A DNA stretch of 64,000 nucleotides from Cyclobacteriaceae bacterium (lineage in GTDB: Bacteria; Bacteroidota; Bacteroidia; Cytophagales; Cyclobacteriaceae), in assembly GCA_027533395.1 (NCBI GenBank), contig JAPZUF010000013.1:19110-83109 (forward strand), read 5' to 3'. The position numbers and the translations under genes are program-made. Below are positions 43,604 to 52,606 of the stretch, piece by piece. The notes beneath the pieces are model-generated. The model was not told the DNA's origin. It saw nothing but the letters and a program-made list of their open reading frames with translations, and made no database searches. How positions within the stretch are numbered: position 1 is the stretch's first letter; the number at the start of each line of letters is the position of its first letter.

Positions 43604-45902
43604 GCATCGATTTTATCTCGCTTTATTCTTTTCAATTGTAACATTTCAAATTCATGCACAACAGAAAGTTGGACTTGTATTAAGTGGTGGCGCGGCCAAA
43701 GGCATTGCACACATTGGGGTATTAAAAGCTTTAGAAGAAAATAACATTCCTGTAGATTACATTGTAGGAACTTCGATGGGCGGAATTATCGGTGGCTGTT
43801 ATGCTGCGGGTATGAGCCCGGAACAAATTGAAGCCATGATTTTATCTGATGATTTTTTACGCTGGGTAAATGGCCAACCAGAGCCTGGCCAAACGCCACA
43901 TTATTTTGCACACGATGAAAATCCTGGTTTTATAAAACTAAACTTCAACCTTGATTCTACTTTTTCAGCCAAAATTAATTCCAGTTTAGCGAATGATGTT
44001 TCTTTAAATTATGCTTTGGCTGAAAAAATGGCACAAGCAGAAGCAATTGCCAACCGAAACTTTGATAGTTTATTTGTTCCTTTTCGTGCCATGGCCTCAG
44101 AAGTGTTTACCCAGAATCAAGTTGTTTTAAGCAATGGTTCTTTAAGCAGCGCTCTAAGAGCCACCCAAACTGTTCCATTTTTCTACAGTCCAATTCGAAT
44201 TAATGATCAGTATTTATTTGATGGTGGTGTTTACAACAACTTTCCGGTAGATGTGATGCAAAAAACGTTTCAACCCGATGTAATTATCGGCTGCAACGTT
44301 TCAAGTAAAGTATTTGACGAATATCCTTACAAAAGTGATGATGCCTTGTTAAATACATCGATGTTATATATGTTTCTGGATAAATCTGATCCGGATCAAA
44401 TTCCATCAAACAGTGTTTATATTCAGCCTGATTTAAAAGGTTACACAGCCATTGATTTTACTAAAGCTCGCGCATTGATTGATAGTGGTTATCATCAGGC
44501 CATTAGGCAAATTGATGAAATCAAATTGAAAGTTACGGCACGACAAAGCAAAACTGAAATCAAAGAATTAAGAGAATCTTTCTTAAGCAAAAGCACACCC
44601 ATTACAGTTGACGAAATAAAACTTCATCGCTTTAACTCAAAGCAACAAGTTTTTCTGAATCGATTTTTTGATAGCAAAAAACTATCGAGAGAACCATTGA
44701 ATCAAGCTGACTTAAAAAAGAAATATTACAAGCTCGTTTCTGAAGAATATTTTAATAACATCTATCCTACCCTTTCCTTCAATCAGCAAAAAAGAAAGTT
44801 CACATTAGAACTTACTCGAAGACAACAGAAAAATTTCACCCTTGATTTTGGAGGCGTGGTCGCTACCCGCGACATCAGTAATATTTTCGTGGGTATCAAT
44901 TTTTTTCATTTTGATAAACAGCTTGTACATCACTACCTAGGTTTTCATGCCGGTAATTTTTACAAATCTTTAGTGGGTAGTTTACGCATAGATTTTCCCT
45001 TTCTAAATGGTGTTTTTGTTGAACCTAAATTTACTTACAACAATTGGGACTATTTAGAAAGTAACGATCTACTACAAGATGATAACGCAACTGTTTTAAA
45101 GAGAACGGATAGAGACTACTCCTTAAAATTGGGTTGGCCGGTTGGCGGAACCGGCAAAATGTATTTGCAAGCTGGCGGAATTAGCAACAACGATTTTTAT
45201 AGTAATGAAAATGCTTTTCAATCGGACATCAAATTAGATGAAATCGAGTTAGATGGATTCAAGGGTGGCATATATTTTTCAAAGAACTCGCTCAATAGAA
45301 AGCAATATGCGTCTGAAGGCAGCCAGCTATCAATTTCCTTTCTATATTTTGATTTATTAGAAAAATACAGACCGGGTACTACTAGTGTAAATCTTGTTGG
45401 CAGTAAAACTTACCATCAATGGATTCAAGGAAAAATTCACTATGAACAATATTTGAGCAAATCCTGGTTTAAACCAGGCTTTATGGTAGAGGCTGCCTAT
45501 TCTAATATGCCATTTTTAAGTAATTACCAAGGTACGCTCATTAACTTACCAGGCTTTCAACCTTTACCTGAAAGCAGAAGTTTATTGCTCGAAAACTACA
45601 GAGCTTTTAGTTATGTAGCTGGTGGAGCAAAAATAGTGGTATCCTTTTCCTCCAAGTTTGAATGGCGTGCTGAGGGTTATCTTTTTAAACCATTTGAAGG
45701 AATTTCTGGCATAGCTAATCAAAGAGCTGTTAAAGAAACAGACTTGCTTAAAACAAACTTTGTTGCCATGACAGGCCTAGTGGCGCATACACCGATTGGG
45801 CCAATTTCTTTAATGGGTAATTTTTATAACGATATTCAAAACCAGTATGGACTTATTCTTCATATTGGTTATCTTCTGTTTAATAAAACATCATTAGAGT
45901 AG
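43602..45902 (+). CDS. Patatin-like phospholipase with outer-membrane barrel (PlpD/type Vd-like)
   Basis: About 766 residues. After a signal peptide (ending FQIHAQQ) comes a patatin domain (about 22-300) with the oxyanion motif GGAAKG, the nucleophile elbow GTSMGG (Ser at about 58) and the catalytic Asp in DGGVYNNFP (about 206). It is followed by a POTRA-like segment (about 320-390) and a C-terminal 16-strand-type barrel (about 400-766) with alternating aromatic strands and a BamA/Omp85-like look. The layout resembles PlpD-type proteins, whose patatin is exported to the surface through its own barrel. It would hydrolyse phospholipid acyl esters. ATG 43587 is an alternative start, inside a hairpin. 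Confidence 0.88.
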   Translation: MHRFYLALFFSIVTFQIHAQQKVGLVLSGGAAKGIAHIGVLKALEENNIPVDYIVGTSMGGIIGGCYAAGMSPEQIEAMILSDDFLRWVNGQPEPGQTPHYFAHDENPGFIKLNFNLDSTFSAKINSSLANDVSLNYALAEKMAQAEAIANRNFDSLFVPFRAMASEVFTQNQVVLSNGSLSSALRATQTVPFFYSPIRINDQYLFDGGVYNNFPVDVMQKTFQPDVIIGCNVSSKVFDEYPYKSDDALLNTSMLYMFLDKSDPDQIPSNSVYIQPDLKGYTAIDFTKARALIDSGYHQAIRQIDEIKLKVTARQSKTEIKELRESFLSKSTPITVDEIKLHRFNSKQQVFLNRFFDSKKLSREPLNQADLKKKYYKLVSEEYFNNIYPTLSFNQQKRKFTLELTRRQQKNFTLDFGGVVATRDISNIFVGINFFHFDKQLVHHYLGFHAGNFYKSLVGSLRIDFPFLNGVFVEPKFTYNNWDYLESNDLLQDDNATVLKRTDRDYSLKLGWPVGGTGKMYLQAGGISNNDFYSNENAFQSDIKLDEIELDGFKGGIYFSKNSLNRKQYASEGSQLSISFLYFDLLEKYRPGTTSVNLVGSKTYHQWIQGKIHYEQYLSKSWFKPGFMVEAAYSNMPFLSNYQGTLINLPGFQPLPESRSLLLENYRAFSYVAGGAKIVVSFSSKFEWRAEGYLFKPFEGISGIANQRAVKETDLLKTNFVAMTGLVAHTPIGPISLMGNFYNDIQNQYGLILHIGYLLFNKTSLE

Positions 45903-45972
45903 GGAATATTTACAGTGTCCTTTCCTTTTTTTTAATTAATTTTATGTCAATTTCCTTACAACCAACCTTTTC

Positions 45973-48018
45973 ATGAAAAGAATTTTTACTCTCTTATTCT
46001 TTTTTTCGTTGATGCCTGTTTTGAGTCAGGCACAAGTTGTGCAGTGGGCCAGTAAAGTGATAGGCTTTTCCAGCGAATTAACATCCGCACAATATGCTGC
46101 CGAACAAGCATTAGGAAAACCGAATGTTTTACCTGCAGGTGGGCAAAGCCCCAGTGCGTGGTCTCCTGATAAACCAAACCGCAAGGAGTTTTTAAAATTA
46201 GGATTTGACAACCCCATTCAGATACAACAAGTGGCGGTAGCGGAATCATTCAATCCAAGTGCTTTGTACCGTGTTTTGGCTTACGATGAAAGTGGCAAAG
46301 AATATGAATTGATGACCCTTAATCCACAAGTTGTGCCGCTTAAAGGGCGTATGTTAAATGTTTTTGTTCCAAAAACCTCTTTCAAAGTGGCCGCCATTAA
46401 ACTTGAATTTGATGGCGCAGCGGTTGGCGATTACTTCGGTATCGATGCTGTTGCTATATCGGATTCTAAGTATGCCATCATACCTGATATTCCAAAACCA
46501 CAGTTGTTGGCTTCAGGATTAGAAGTGGTGGGTTTAGATAAAAACGTGAATAGCGATTATGCAGAACTCAATCCCTTACTTTCACCTGATGGTAAAACAC
46601 TTTACTTCAGCAGAAAAAACCACCCAGAAAATGTTGGTGGCGTTAACGATAAAGAAGACATCTGGTATTCTGAATTAGGCACAGATGGCAACTGGCAACT
46701 GGCCAAAAATTTAACACCGCTTAACAATCCTGGTCCTAACTTCATCAATTATATTTCTTCCGTAACTCCCGATGGAAAATCTGCTTTGGTTTTATTAGGA
46801 AACCAATATAACGAGAAGGGTAAAATGCTAGCCGGAGTTTCGGTTAGTACCAACGTTGGTGGTACATGGACAAAACCCGCAGCTTTGAAAATTGAAGATG
46901 ATTATAACTTCAATGAAAAAGTAAGTTACTTTATGGCTAACAACCGAAGAACTTTATTAATGGCTGTTGAGAGAGAAGATTCAGAAGGTGAACGTGATTT
47001 ATATGTAAGCTTTCTGAAAGCTGATAGCTCATGGACTCGCCCTCTTAATTTAGGTAAGTCAGTTAATACTGCCAGCGAAGAATCTTCACCTTTTTTAGCT
47101 GCTGATGATAAAACCCTTTATTTCTCATCGAAAGGTTTTAGTGGTTATGGTGGCAGCGATATTTACATGAGTAAAAGATTAGATGATACCTGGACACAAT
47201 GGTCGGATCCTGAAAACCTTGGACCTGAAATCAATTCGCCACTAGAAGATGTGTTCTTTAACATTCCTGCCAATAGCGATTATGCCTATTATTCAAGAGG
47301 GGTTACAGAAACCAATACAGACATTTACCGCGTAAAGTTACCTATCATGAATTCACCAGAATTGTGGGTAACAGTAAGAGGAAAATTAATCGATGGCAAA
47401 ACTGGTCAGCCCATAGCAGCTAAAATTATATACGAAAAATTACCTGATGGTGTAGAGGCTGGTATCACACAATCAGATCCCATTACCGGTGAATACGAAA
47501 TACGTTTACCAGCCGGTTATTTATATGGCGTAAGAGCTGAAGCAAAAGACCACTTAACAGAAAATCAAAACTTAGATTTACGCGATGTTAAGGGCGATCA
47601 GGTGTTGAATCACAAAGACTTTAAATTAAATCCTGTAACTATCGACCCTATTGCTGTGGTGCCTATAGAAGACGGAGCCAAAATCGTATTGAATAATATT
47701 TTCTTTGACTTCGATAGTTATAACCTCCGCGATAATTCTAAACCAGAATTAAACAGAATTGCATCATTGATGAAAGAAAAATCAACCATGATTGTTGAAA
47801 TCTCCGGCCATACTGATGCGACCGGTTCAGCATCTTATAATAGAAAGCTAAGTGAGAAAAGAGCCAAGGCAGTTAGTAACTATTTGGTTTCACAAGGTGT
47901 TGTAGCTGCCAGAATTAAAGCTGTAGGTTACGGAGAAGATAAACCTGTTGTGGATAACAATACTATCGAAAACAGACGCAAAAACAGACGTGTAGAATTC
48001 AAAGTTGAAAAACAATGA
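45973..48018 (+). CDS. OmpA-family protein with PD40 propeller and carboxypeptidase-like domain
   Basis: A 681-residue exported protein. A signal peptide (ending LSQAQ) leads to a discoidin-like domain (about 25-165, containing VVQWASKVIGFSSEL and FGIDAVAI). A PD40 propeller follows (about 185-455, with LNPLLSPDGKTLYFSRKNHPE and SSPFLAADDKTLYFSSKGF). A CarboxypepD-like region comes next (about 460-560), and then the C-terminal OmpA peptidoglycan-binding domain (about 570-680, IFFDFDSYNLRDNSKPEL and ISGHTDATGSASYNRKLSEKRA). It resembles PorE-type envelope proteins of gliding/type IX secretion organisms in layout, but the TPR part is missing. It overlaps the next OmpA gene by 4 bp, indicating coupled translation and joint function. 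Confidence 0.9.
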   Translation: MKRIFTLLFFFSLMPVLSQAQVVQWASKVIGFSSELTSAQYAAEQALGKPNVLPAGGQSPSAWSPDKPNRKEFLKLGFDNPIQIQQVAVAESFNPSALYRVLAYDESGKEYELMTLNPQVVPLKGRMLNVFVPKTSFKVAAIKLEFDGAAVGDYFGIDAVAISDSKYAIIPDIPKPQLLASGLEVVGLDKNVNSDYAELNPLLSPDGKTLYFSRKNHPENVGGVNDKEDIWYSELGTDGNWQLAKNLTPLNNPGPNFINYISSVTPDGKSALVLLGNQYNEKGKMLAGVSVSTNVGGTWTKPAALKIEDDYNFNEKVSYFMANNRRTLLMAVEREDSEGERDLYVSFLKADSSWTRPLNLGKSVNTASEESSPFLAADDKTLYFSSKGFSGYGGSDIYMSKRLDDTWTQWSDPENLGPEINSPLEDVFFNIPANSDYAYYSRGVTETNTDIYRVKLPIMNSPELWVTVRGKLIDGKTGQPIAAKIIYEKLPDGVEAGITQSDPITGEYEIRLPAGYLYGVRAEAKDHLTENQNLDLRDVKGDQVLNHKDFKLNPVTIDPIAVVPIEDGAKIVLNNIFFDFDSYNLRDNSKPELNRIASLMKEKSTMIVEISGHTDATGSASYNRKLSEKRAKAVSNYLVSQGVVAARIKAVGYGEDKPVVDNNTIENRRKNRRVEFKVEKQ

Positions 48019-48719
48019 AAAAACTTATCCTAGTCTTAATTCTCATTATTATAGCTGAGCGTTATGCTTTTACTCAAACAGCTGACGCAAACTTAGTTTG
48101 GGCTGAAGGGAAAATCATTCATGCAGTTACTAAACAACCTGTTGAAGCAAAAATTATTTACCAAAGTTTACCTTACGGTAATAGAGTAGGATCTTTATCA
48201 GGAAGCAATTATAATTTTCCATTTTTAGATGGAGAAAAATATGCCATTATGGTGCAAGCTGAAGGCTTCGAACCAATAAAATTATTATTGGATCCGGCTG
48301 AAGCTAACGCTGATAAAAAAGTGGTAAAAGATATTGAGTTGACTGAAGGAAAAGTTCCAGAGAAACATCCTGTAGGGCATGTGATGAGATTGGATAATCT
48401 TATTTTCGACCAAGGCAAAGCACGTATCAGTCCGGAATCTTATCCTGAATTGGATGTTTTAGTTGATATGCTATCAACCCATAGAGGTATGGTTATTCAA
48501 TTAGAAGGCCACACAGATTACCTTGGCCCGGCTAAACAAAACATGGACTTATCTGAGAAACGCGTAAATGCAGTAAAGAATTACCTAATCAGCAAAGGCG
48601 TTCATAAAAACAGAGTAAAAACTAAAGCATTCGGTGGAACTAAGCCGCTGTCTATGCAAGATACACCAGAAGCTCATGCAGCAAACCGAAGAGTGGAAGT
48701 ACGCGTGTTACAAAACTGA
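48015..48719 (+). CDS. OmpA-family protein, second of pair
   Basis: A 234-residue exported protein with a signal peptide ending near YAFTQ. The N-terminal part (about 28-115) is a carboxypeptidase-like regulatory domain (WAEGKIIHAVTKQPVEAKIIYQS), similar to the equivalent region of the preceding protein. The C-terminal OmpA domain (about 125-234) has LIFDQGKARISPESYPEL and LEGHTDYLGPAKQNMDLSEKRVNAVKNYL. Asp and Arg positions for peptidoglycan binding (HTD, NRRVEV) are kept. It looks like a shortened paralogue of the upstream gene without discoidin and propeller, translated from an ATG overlapping its stop (ATGA). A strong terminator follows. Confidence 0.9.
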   Translation: MKKLILVLILIIIAERYAFTQTADANLVWAEGKIIHAVTKQPVEAKIIYQSLPYGNRVGSLSGSNYNFPFLDGEKYAIMVQAEGFEPIKLLLDPAEANADKKVVKDIELTEGKVPEKHPVGHVMRLDNLIFDQGKARISPESYPELDVLVDMLSTHRGMVIQLEGHTDYLGPAKQNMDLSEKRVNAVKNYLISKGVHKNRVKTKAFGGTKPLSMQDTPEAHAANRRVEVRVLQN

Positions 48720-48740
48720 AAAGATCAATTAATATCATTG

Positions 48741-48777
48741 AACGGGAATACATTTGAAACTGTATTCCCGTTTTTAT
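48741..48777 (+). terminator. Terminator after the OmpA gene pair
   Basis: Perfect 12-bp stem AACGGGAATACA and its complement with a short loop, then TTTTTATTTT. It lies 22 bp after the second OmpA stop. Confidence 0.88.
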
Positions 48778-48894
48778 TTTCTAACATGTCAATGATGAAA
48801 TCCTTTCGACTCTCATTGCTAAAATTTTAATCTATAAAAATAAGCACAACAGTAATTAATCAACTTAAATTGTTACTTACTACATAAAGAATCC

Positions 48895-49926
48895 ATGTTC
48901 TCTCAAAGAAAATTATATTGGTTTTGTCAAGTTTTAGGTTGGTTTGGCATGGTGTTTATTGAGATGATCAATTACACTTTTTTTATCATTCAAGAATTTA
49001 GAATAGAATATTTGACTTTGTTTAGCACAATGGCCCTAAGTGGAATATTATTCACGCATATGGCACGAGCTATCCTTCTTAAAATAAAATTGTTTGAACA
49101 ACGGCCGGCAATAGTTTGGACTTGGGCATTTTTAAGCAGTTTAGCAGTCGCTATCTTACTTAGCATAACAGGATTTATCCCGTATCTTTTCGCCCAACCC
49201 ATTCAAAAATTTATTAGTGACCTTACTTTTATTGAATTAGGAGCAAGTGTTATGAATTGGATGCGTTATACAGGTGTGTGGATGATTGTATATAGCATGT
49301 ATGGCATTTTGCAACACAAAAGTCTACTAGAAAAAGAAAAACTCAATTTCATTTCTCTTGCTAAAAGTAATGAACTGGCTTTGCTTAAATCACAATTAAA
49401 TCCACACTTTTTATTTAATGCTTTAAATAGCATTAAGGCATTGGTAACGGTACATCCTGAAAACAGCAAACATGCCATTGTGCAACTCAGTGAGTTATTG
49501 CGTTACACCTTGTGGAGAAGTCAGGAAGAAACAGTTCCGCTCGCAGAAGAAATCGAAGAAGTAAGAAAATACCTTGAACTTGAAAAGATACGATTTGGAG
49601 AAAAATTGTTAGTTACTTTTTCTATACAAATTGAAACTTTTAGTTACTTAATTCCTCCAGGTATCATACTTACTTTAGCCGAAAATGCCATTAAACATGG
49701 CGCATCGAAAAGCGAACACCATGCTTTTATACATGTAAATACTATTTTACAAAATGGCAAGTTGCTGATTGAAGTAGAAAACTCCGGTGAAATTCAAGCG
49801 GAAAATAAACAAGGCATAGGATTGTTGCACATTAAAAAAAGATTGGTACATCAATTTAATGATCAATTTACTTTTCAGCTTATACAGAAAAAAGACAGCG
49901 TTAGTGCAATGATCCAATTATTATAA
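48895..49926 (+). CDS. LytS/YehU-type sensor histidine kinase
   Basis: A 343-residue membrane kinase with four N-terminal helices (about 5-150) and no extended extracellular domain. A coiled linker is followed by a His_kinase-family domain with the phospho-acceptor motif LKSQLNPHFLFNALNSIKALV (His at about 170). The HATPase_c domain has the N-box LAENAIKHGASKSE and the G-box GIGLLHIKKRL. It is the cognate of the LytTR response regulator that starts 9 bp downstream. The signal is probably sensed at the membrane itself. The target genes are unknown, although the pair lies next to small membrane-protein genes. Confidence 0.93.
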   Translation: MFSQRKLYWFCQVLGWFGMVFIEMINYTFFIIQEFRIEYLTLFSTMALSGILFTHMARAILLKIKLFEQRPAIVWTWAFLSSLAVAILLSITGFIPYLFAQPIQKFISDLTFIELGASVMNWMRYTGVWMIVYSMYGILQHKSLLEKEKLNFISLAKSNELALLKSQLNPHFLFNALNSIKALVTVHPENSKHAIVQLSELLRYTLWRSQEETVPLAEEIEEVRKYLELEKIRFGEKLLVTFSIQIETFSYLIPPGIILTLAENAIKHGASKSEHHAFIHVNTILQNGKLLIEVENSGEIQAENKQGIGLLHIKKRLVHQFNDQFTFQLIQKKDSVSAMIQLL

Positions 49927-49935
49927 ATAAAGGAT

Positions 49936-50655
49936 ATGAAAACAATCAAAACAATTTTGATAGATGACGAACCTTTGGCTATTGTAGAAATGAAAAGTAT
50001 GTTGGCGAAAAATTCTGACATACAAATTATTGGAGAAGCTAACAGTGGAACGCAAGCACAAATCTTAATTGAAAAAGAAAAACCGGATTTAATTTTTCTC
50101 GATATTCAAATGCCGGGAATGACGGGTTTTGAGTTATTAGAAAAGCTAGAACATATACCGTACGTTATTTTTGTTACTGCCTATGATCAATTTGCTATAA
50201 AAGCATTTGAAGTAAGCGCACTTGACTATATGTTGAAACCTGTTAATGCGCTAAGATTGGATGAAGCCATCCAAAAATTTAAAAAGATAAATGAAACCAA
50301 AGAAGATAAAAACAATAAACTTACAATTGATAAAAGAATCTTTATCAAAGATGGTGATCAATGTCATTTCGTAGCACTTAATGAAGTTTACTTGATTGAA
50401 AGCGTTGGAAATTATGCACGCATCTATTATCAAAATAAAAAACCGTTATTGCATAAATCACTGAATTACCTAGAAGAAAGGTTGCCTGAATCATCTTTTT
50501 TTAGAACCGACAGGCAACACATTGTTAACATCCATTACATTAAAAATATCTATCCTTACTTTAATAGTACGCTACAAATTGAATTGCAATCAGGTGAAAA
50601 AATTGAAGTAAGCCAGCGACAAAGCGTAAAATTCAAGGATTTGATGGGTATTTAA
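49936..50655 (+). CDS. LytR/AlgR-type response regulator (REC-LytTR)
   Basis: A 239-residue regulator. The receiver domain (about 4-120) has the acidic pair D10-D11, phospho-acceptor D56 in LIFLDIQMPGMTGFELLE, the conserved Thr in VIFVTAYDQ and Lys in MLKPVN. The C-terminal LytTR DNA-binding domain (about 140-238) contains VYLIESVGNYARIYY and FFRTDRQHIVNIHYI, both typical of the family. It is encoded 9 bp after its kinase and should control transcription through direct-repeat sites. I see no obvious LytTR sites before the neighbouring genes. Confidence 0.95.
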   Translation: MKTIKTILIDDEPLAIVEMKSMLAKNSDIQIIGEANSGTQAQILIEKEKPDLIFLDIQMPGMTGFELLEKLEHIPYVIFVTAYDQFAIKAFEVSALDYMLKPVNALRLDEAIQKFKKINETKEDKNNKLTIDKRIFIKDGDQCHFVALNEVYLIESVGNYARIYYQNKKPLLHKSLNYLEERLPESSFFRTDRQHIVNIHYIKNIYPYFNSTLQIELQSGEKIEVSQRQSVKFKDLMGI

Positions 50656-50747
50656 GGCGCAAAATTATCGTTCGATTTAATTTTCCTGCGTTGCTGTATT
50701 AGTTTTTCTCACTTAGAATGGTCTTGCCTTTTTTTGAAGAAAAAAGT

Positions 50748-50963
50748 ATGAAGCGTCCATTCACAAGCTTTTTCAGTAACATTCCTTTTGTTGTAGCTCA
50801 AACCTTCATTGCGGGTATTTTATTAGGTTTTATTCTGACCTACAGCAATTTAGGTCTTTCTCAATCTTCAATTAGTCATCATAGTTTAATGGACGTAGAC
50901 CTACAGACCATTAAAAAATCACAAAATTTGATAGAGAAAATAAAAACTTTAGTCAATTTCTAA
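50748..50963 (+). CDS. Small membrane protein, possibly the 5' part of a gene split by TAA
   Basis: 71 residues (81 if started at ATG 50718) with one membrane helix (VAQTFIAGILLGFILTYS). The frame ends in TAA at 50961-50963, and the open frame continues without a break into the next entry, in the same frame. Together they would make a protein of about 215 residues with an N-terminal and a C-terminal membrane helix. The split may thus be a nonsense mutation or sequencing error. If not, this is an independent small membrane protein. No family recognised. Confidence 0.5.
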   Translation: MKRPFTSFFSNIPFVVAQTFIAGILLGFILTYSNLGLSQSSISHHSLMDVDLQTIKKSQNLIEKIKTLVNF

Positions 50964-51395
50964 GTGGCACGATTACATTGGAAATCTTTAGATCAACATT
51001 ATCAACTTTTTGCAGATGACATTTTGTTGATTACATGCCAAGTACCAGAAAAAAAATTTATTGTTGATCAACTTTCTTACTCCATACATAATCATAACAA
51101 TACTTTTACATGTTATGAAATAGATAATGCTATTGAAATGGCGAAACTTGAGCTATTTCAACATGAAGGATTCATTTATTTTAAAAATAAAATTACTTAT
51201 AATTTTAAGTTAGAAACGTCAAACATAACTGTTTATTCTTTAGATAATTTAGTGTTTTCATTGCGGTATCAATCAAATCAATTTTTTATTCAAACAGGTA
51301 TAGCATTATTTGAAGTTGATTTATTCCTTTTCTTAGTAGGATTTGTTTTTACCTTATTTGCCGACAAAAAACTAAAACAAACTATAAATATTTAA
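50964..51395 (+). CDS. Membrane-associated protein, possibly the 3' part of a split gene
   Basis: 143 residues if read from the GTG that directly follows the preceding TAA. The body (residues 5-110) is a soluble, AT-rich beta region without recognised motifs, followed by a C-terminal membrane helix (FEVDLFLFLVGFVFTLFA). A GTG start with no spacer and no ribosome-binding site is unusual, which favours the view that this is the continuation of the frame at 50748-50963. It could also be translated by termination-reinitiation. Function unknown. Confidence 0.5.
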   Translation: MARLHWKSLDQHYQLFADDILLITCQVPEKKFIVDQLSYSIHNHNNTFTCYEIDNAIEMAKLELFQHEGFIYFKNKITYNFKLETSNITVYSLDNLVFSLRYQSNQFFIQTGIALFEVDLFLFLVGFVFTLFADKKLKQTINI

Positions 51396-51439
51396 TTCAC
51401 TCTTTTTACTTTTTTCATTACATTCAACAAAAGATTGGT

Positions 51440-51733
51440 ATGAAAAAGTTAATACTCCTATTTGTTTTTACCTGCTTATCAGTAATTGTATTTGCACAAA
51501 AGCAAGATGAAAACGTAAAGAAAGACTCAATTGCAAATTGGAAAAGAGATTCCGCGCGAATTGCTAATTCTTCTCCCATGAAATTACAAAACCAGAACTC
51601 ACAAAAAACAAATTTGAATGTTCCTGCCAACAAACGCCAACGCTCTGAATATACCTATGATAAAGATGGCAGAATCATTGGTGGTTCAACAACTATTACC
51701 ACTGGAAAAGGAAAAAAGAAAAAGAAAAATTAA
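51440..51733 (+). CDS. Small secreted basic protein
   Basis: A 97-residue protein with a signal peptide ending at IVFAQ (about residue 20) and a very polar mature part rich in Lys, Asn, Ser and Gln. The end is a run of lysines (GKGKKKKKN). Such short secreted basic proteins are common in Bacteroidota, and their function is unknown. The stop codon overlaps the ATG of the thioesterase gene by one base, suggesting translational coupling. Confidence 0.7.
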   Translation: MKKLILLFVFTCLSVIVFAQKQDENVKKDSIANWKRDSARIANSSPMKLQNQNSQKTNLNVPANKRQRSEYTYDKDGRIIGGSTTITTGKGKKKKKN

Positions 51734-52170
51734 TGGCTCGTTTACATTTAGATCTTCCAGCCCAATTTCAATTCGAAACCAAATTAAACGTTCGCGTTAA
51801 TGATTTAAACTATGGTGCGCATGTTGGTAATGATAACATTTTAACACTATGCCAAGAAGCAAGAATTCGCTGGTACAGAAGTGTAGGATTTAAAAATGAA
51901 ATCAGTTTTGAAGGTAGCATTGGACAAATTATTGCTGATGCCCTCGTTGTTTACAAAGGAGAAGCATTCTTAGGCGATGAATTAAATATTTCTATTGCTT
52001 ACACAGATGTACATAAGTACGGTTTTGATTTACTCTACCAAATCTTGAGGACAAGTGACCAAAAAGAAATTGCTCGTGCTAAAACGGGTGTAATTTGTTT
52101 TGATTATGAAAAAAGAAAAGTGGCTGCCATTCCAGCAATCGTACAAGAAAAATTGCTAAAACTAAACTAA
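51733..52170 (+). CDS. Acyl-CoA thioesterase-like hotdog protein
   Basis: A 145-residue hotdog-fold protein of the 4-hydroxybenzoyl-CoA thioesterase/YbgC type. The N-terminal strand and turn VRVNDLNYGAHVGNDNILTLCQEARIRWY carries the family's conserved Asp (in place of the usual catalytic DxDxxGHV) and Asn; the helix is the hotdog 'sausage'. It is expected to hydrolyse acyl-CoA thioesters in the cytoplasm. It begins in the stop of the small secreted protein and its 3' end overlaps the convergent CDGSH gene by 4 bp. Confidence 0.85.
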   Translation: MARLHLDLPAQFQFETKLNVRVNDLNYGAHVGNDNILTLCQEARIRWYRSVGFKNEISFEGSIGQIIADALVVYKGEAFLGDELNISIAYTDVHKYGFDLLYQILRTSDQKEIARAKTGVICFDYEKRKVAAIPAIVQEKLLKLN

Positions 52171-52595
52171 CCTTTAAAACCAATTTTTTGATGTGAGCCA
52201 TCGCAGTAAGGTTTGTTAGCAGAAGCACCACATCTACAAAAAGCGGTTACATTGTGCTTATGTGCTAACTCGCCTTCCTTATTTTTAATAACAACATTGC
52301 CAAAAACCAAAAGAGGTCCATCTGCTACAGTTTCAATTATTGTTTCAGCTTCAATGTTTGTTTCTTGATTTGCTGTTTTATCATTTTTGTAATAACTCAA
52401 AGCACCAGAAGGACATTTTTCAATTTGATTAATGATCTCTTGCGAGCTGGCTTGCTCAGGTGTAATCCAAGGTCTTTTCTTCGGGTCGAAAACGGAATTC
52501 AATCCACGAAAACAAATACCGGAATGGATGCATTCACCTGGCTTCCACACTATGGTGATTTCTCCATTGCTGTATTTTTTTGTAATGTCTTTCAT
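52167..52595 (-). CDS. Fer4-like and CDGSH iron-sulfur domain protein
   Basis: A 142-residue cytosolic redox protein with two cluster-binding parts. The N-terminal half (about 10-70) has a divergent 4Fe-4S mono-cluster pattern with cysteines in GECIHSGICF and EKCPSGAL. The C-terminal half (about 80-142) has a CDGSH motif: FCRCGASANKPYCDGSH, in which three Cys and one His bind a [2Fe-2S] cluster. This two-domain layout is a recognised group of bacterial CDGSH proteins. It is the last gene of a minus-strand run that includes OsmC, pirin and nitroreductase genes, consistent with a redox or stress function. Confidence 0.92.
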   Translation of the reverse strand: MKDITKKYSNGEITIVWKPGECIHSGICFRGLNSVFDPKKRPWITPEQASSQEIINQIEKCPSGALSYYKNDKTANQETNIEAETIIETVADGPLLVFGNVVIKNKEGELAHKHNVTAFCRCGASANKPYCDGSHQKIGFKG

Positions 52596-52606
52596 GTTGC
52601 TGAAAA

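Noticed and set aside
50964..51744. Similar MARLH starts of the proteins at 50964 and 51733
   Set aside because: Similarity ends after five residues and the two proteins have unrelated folds; coincidence, so not evidence for duplication.
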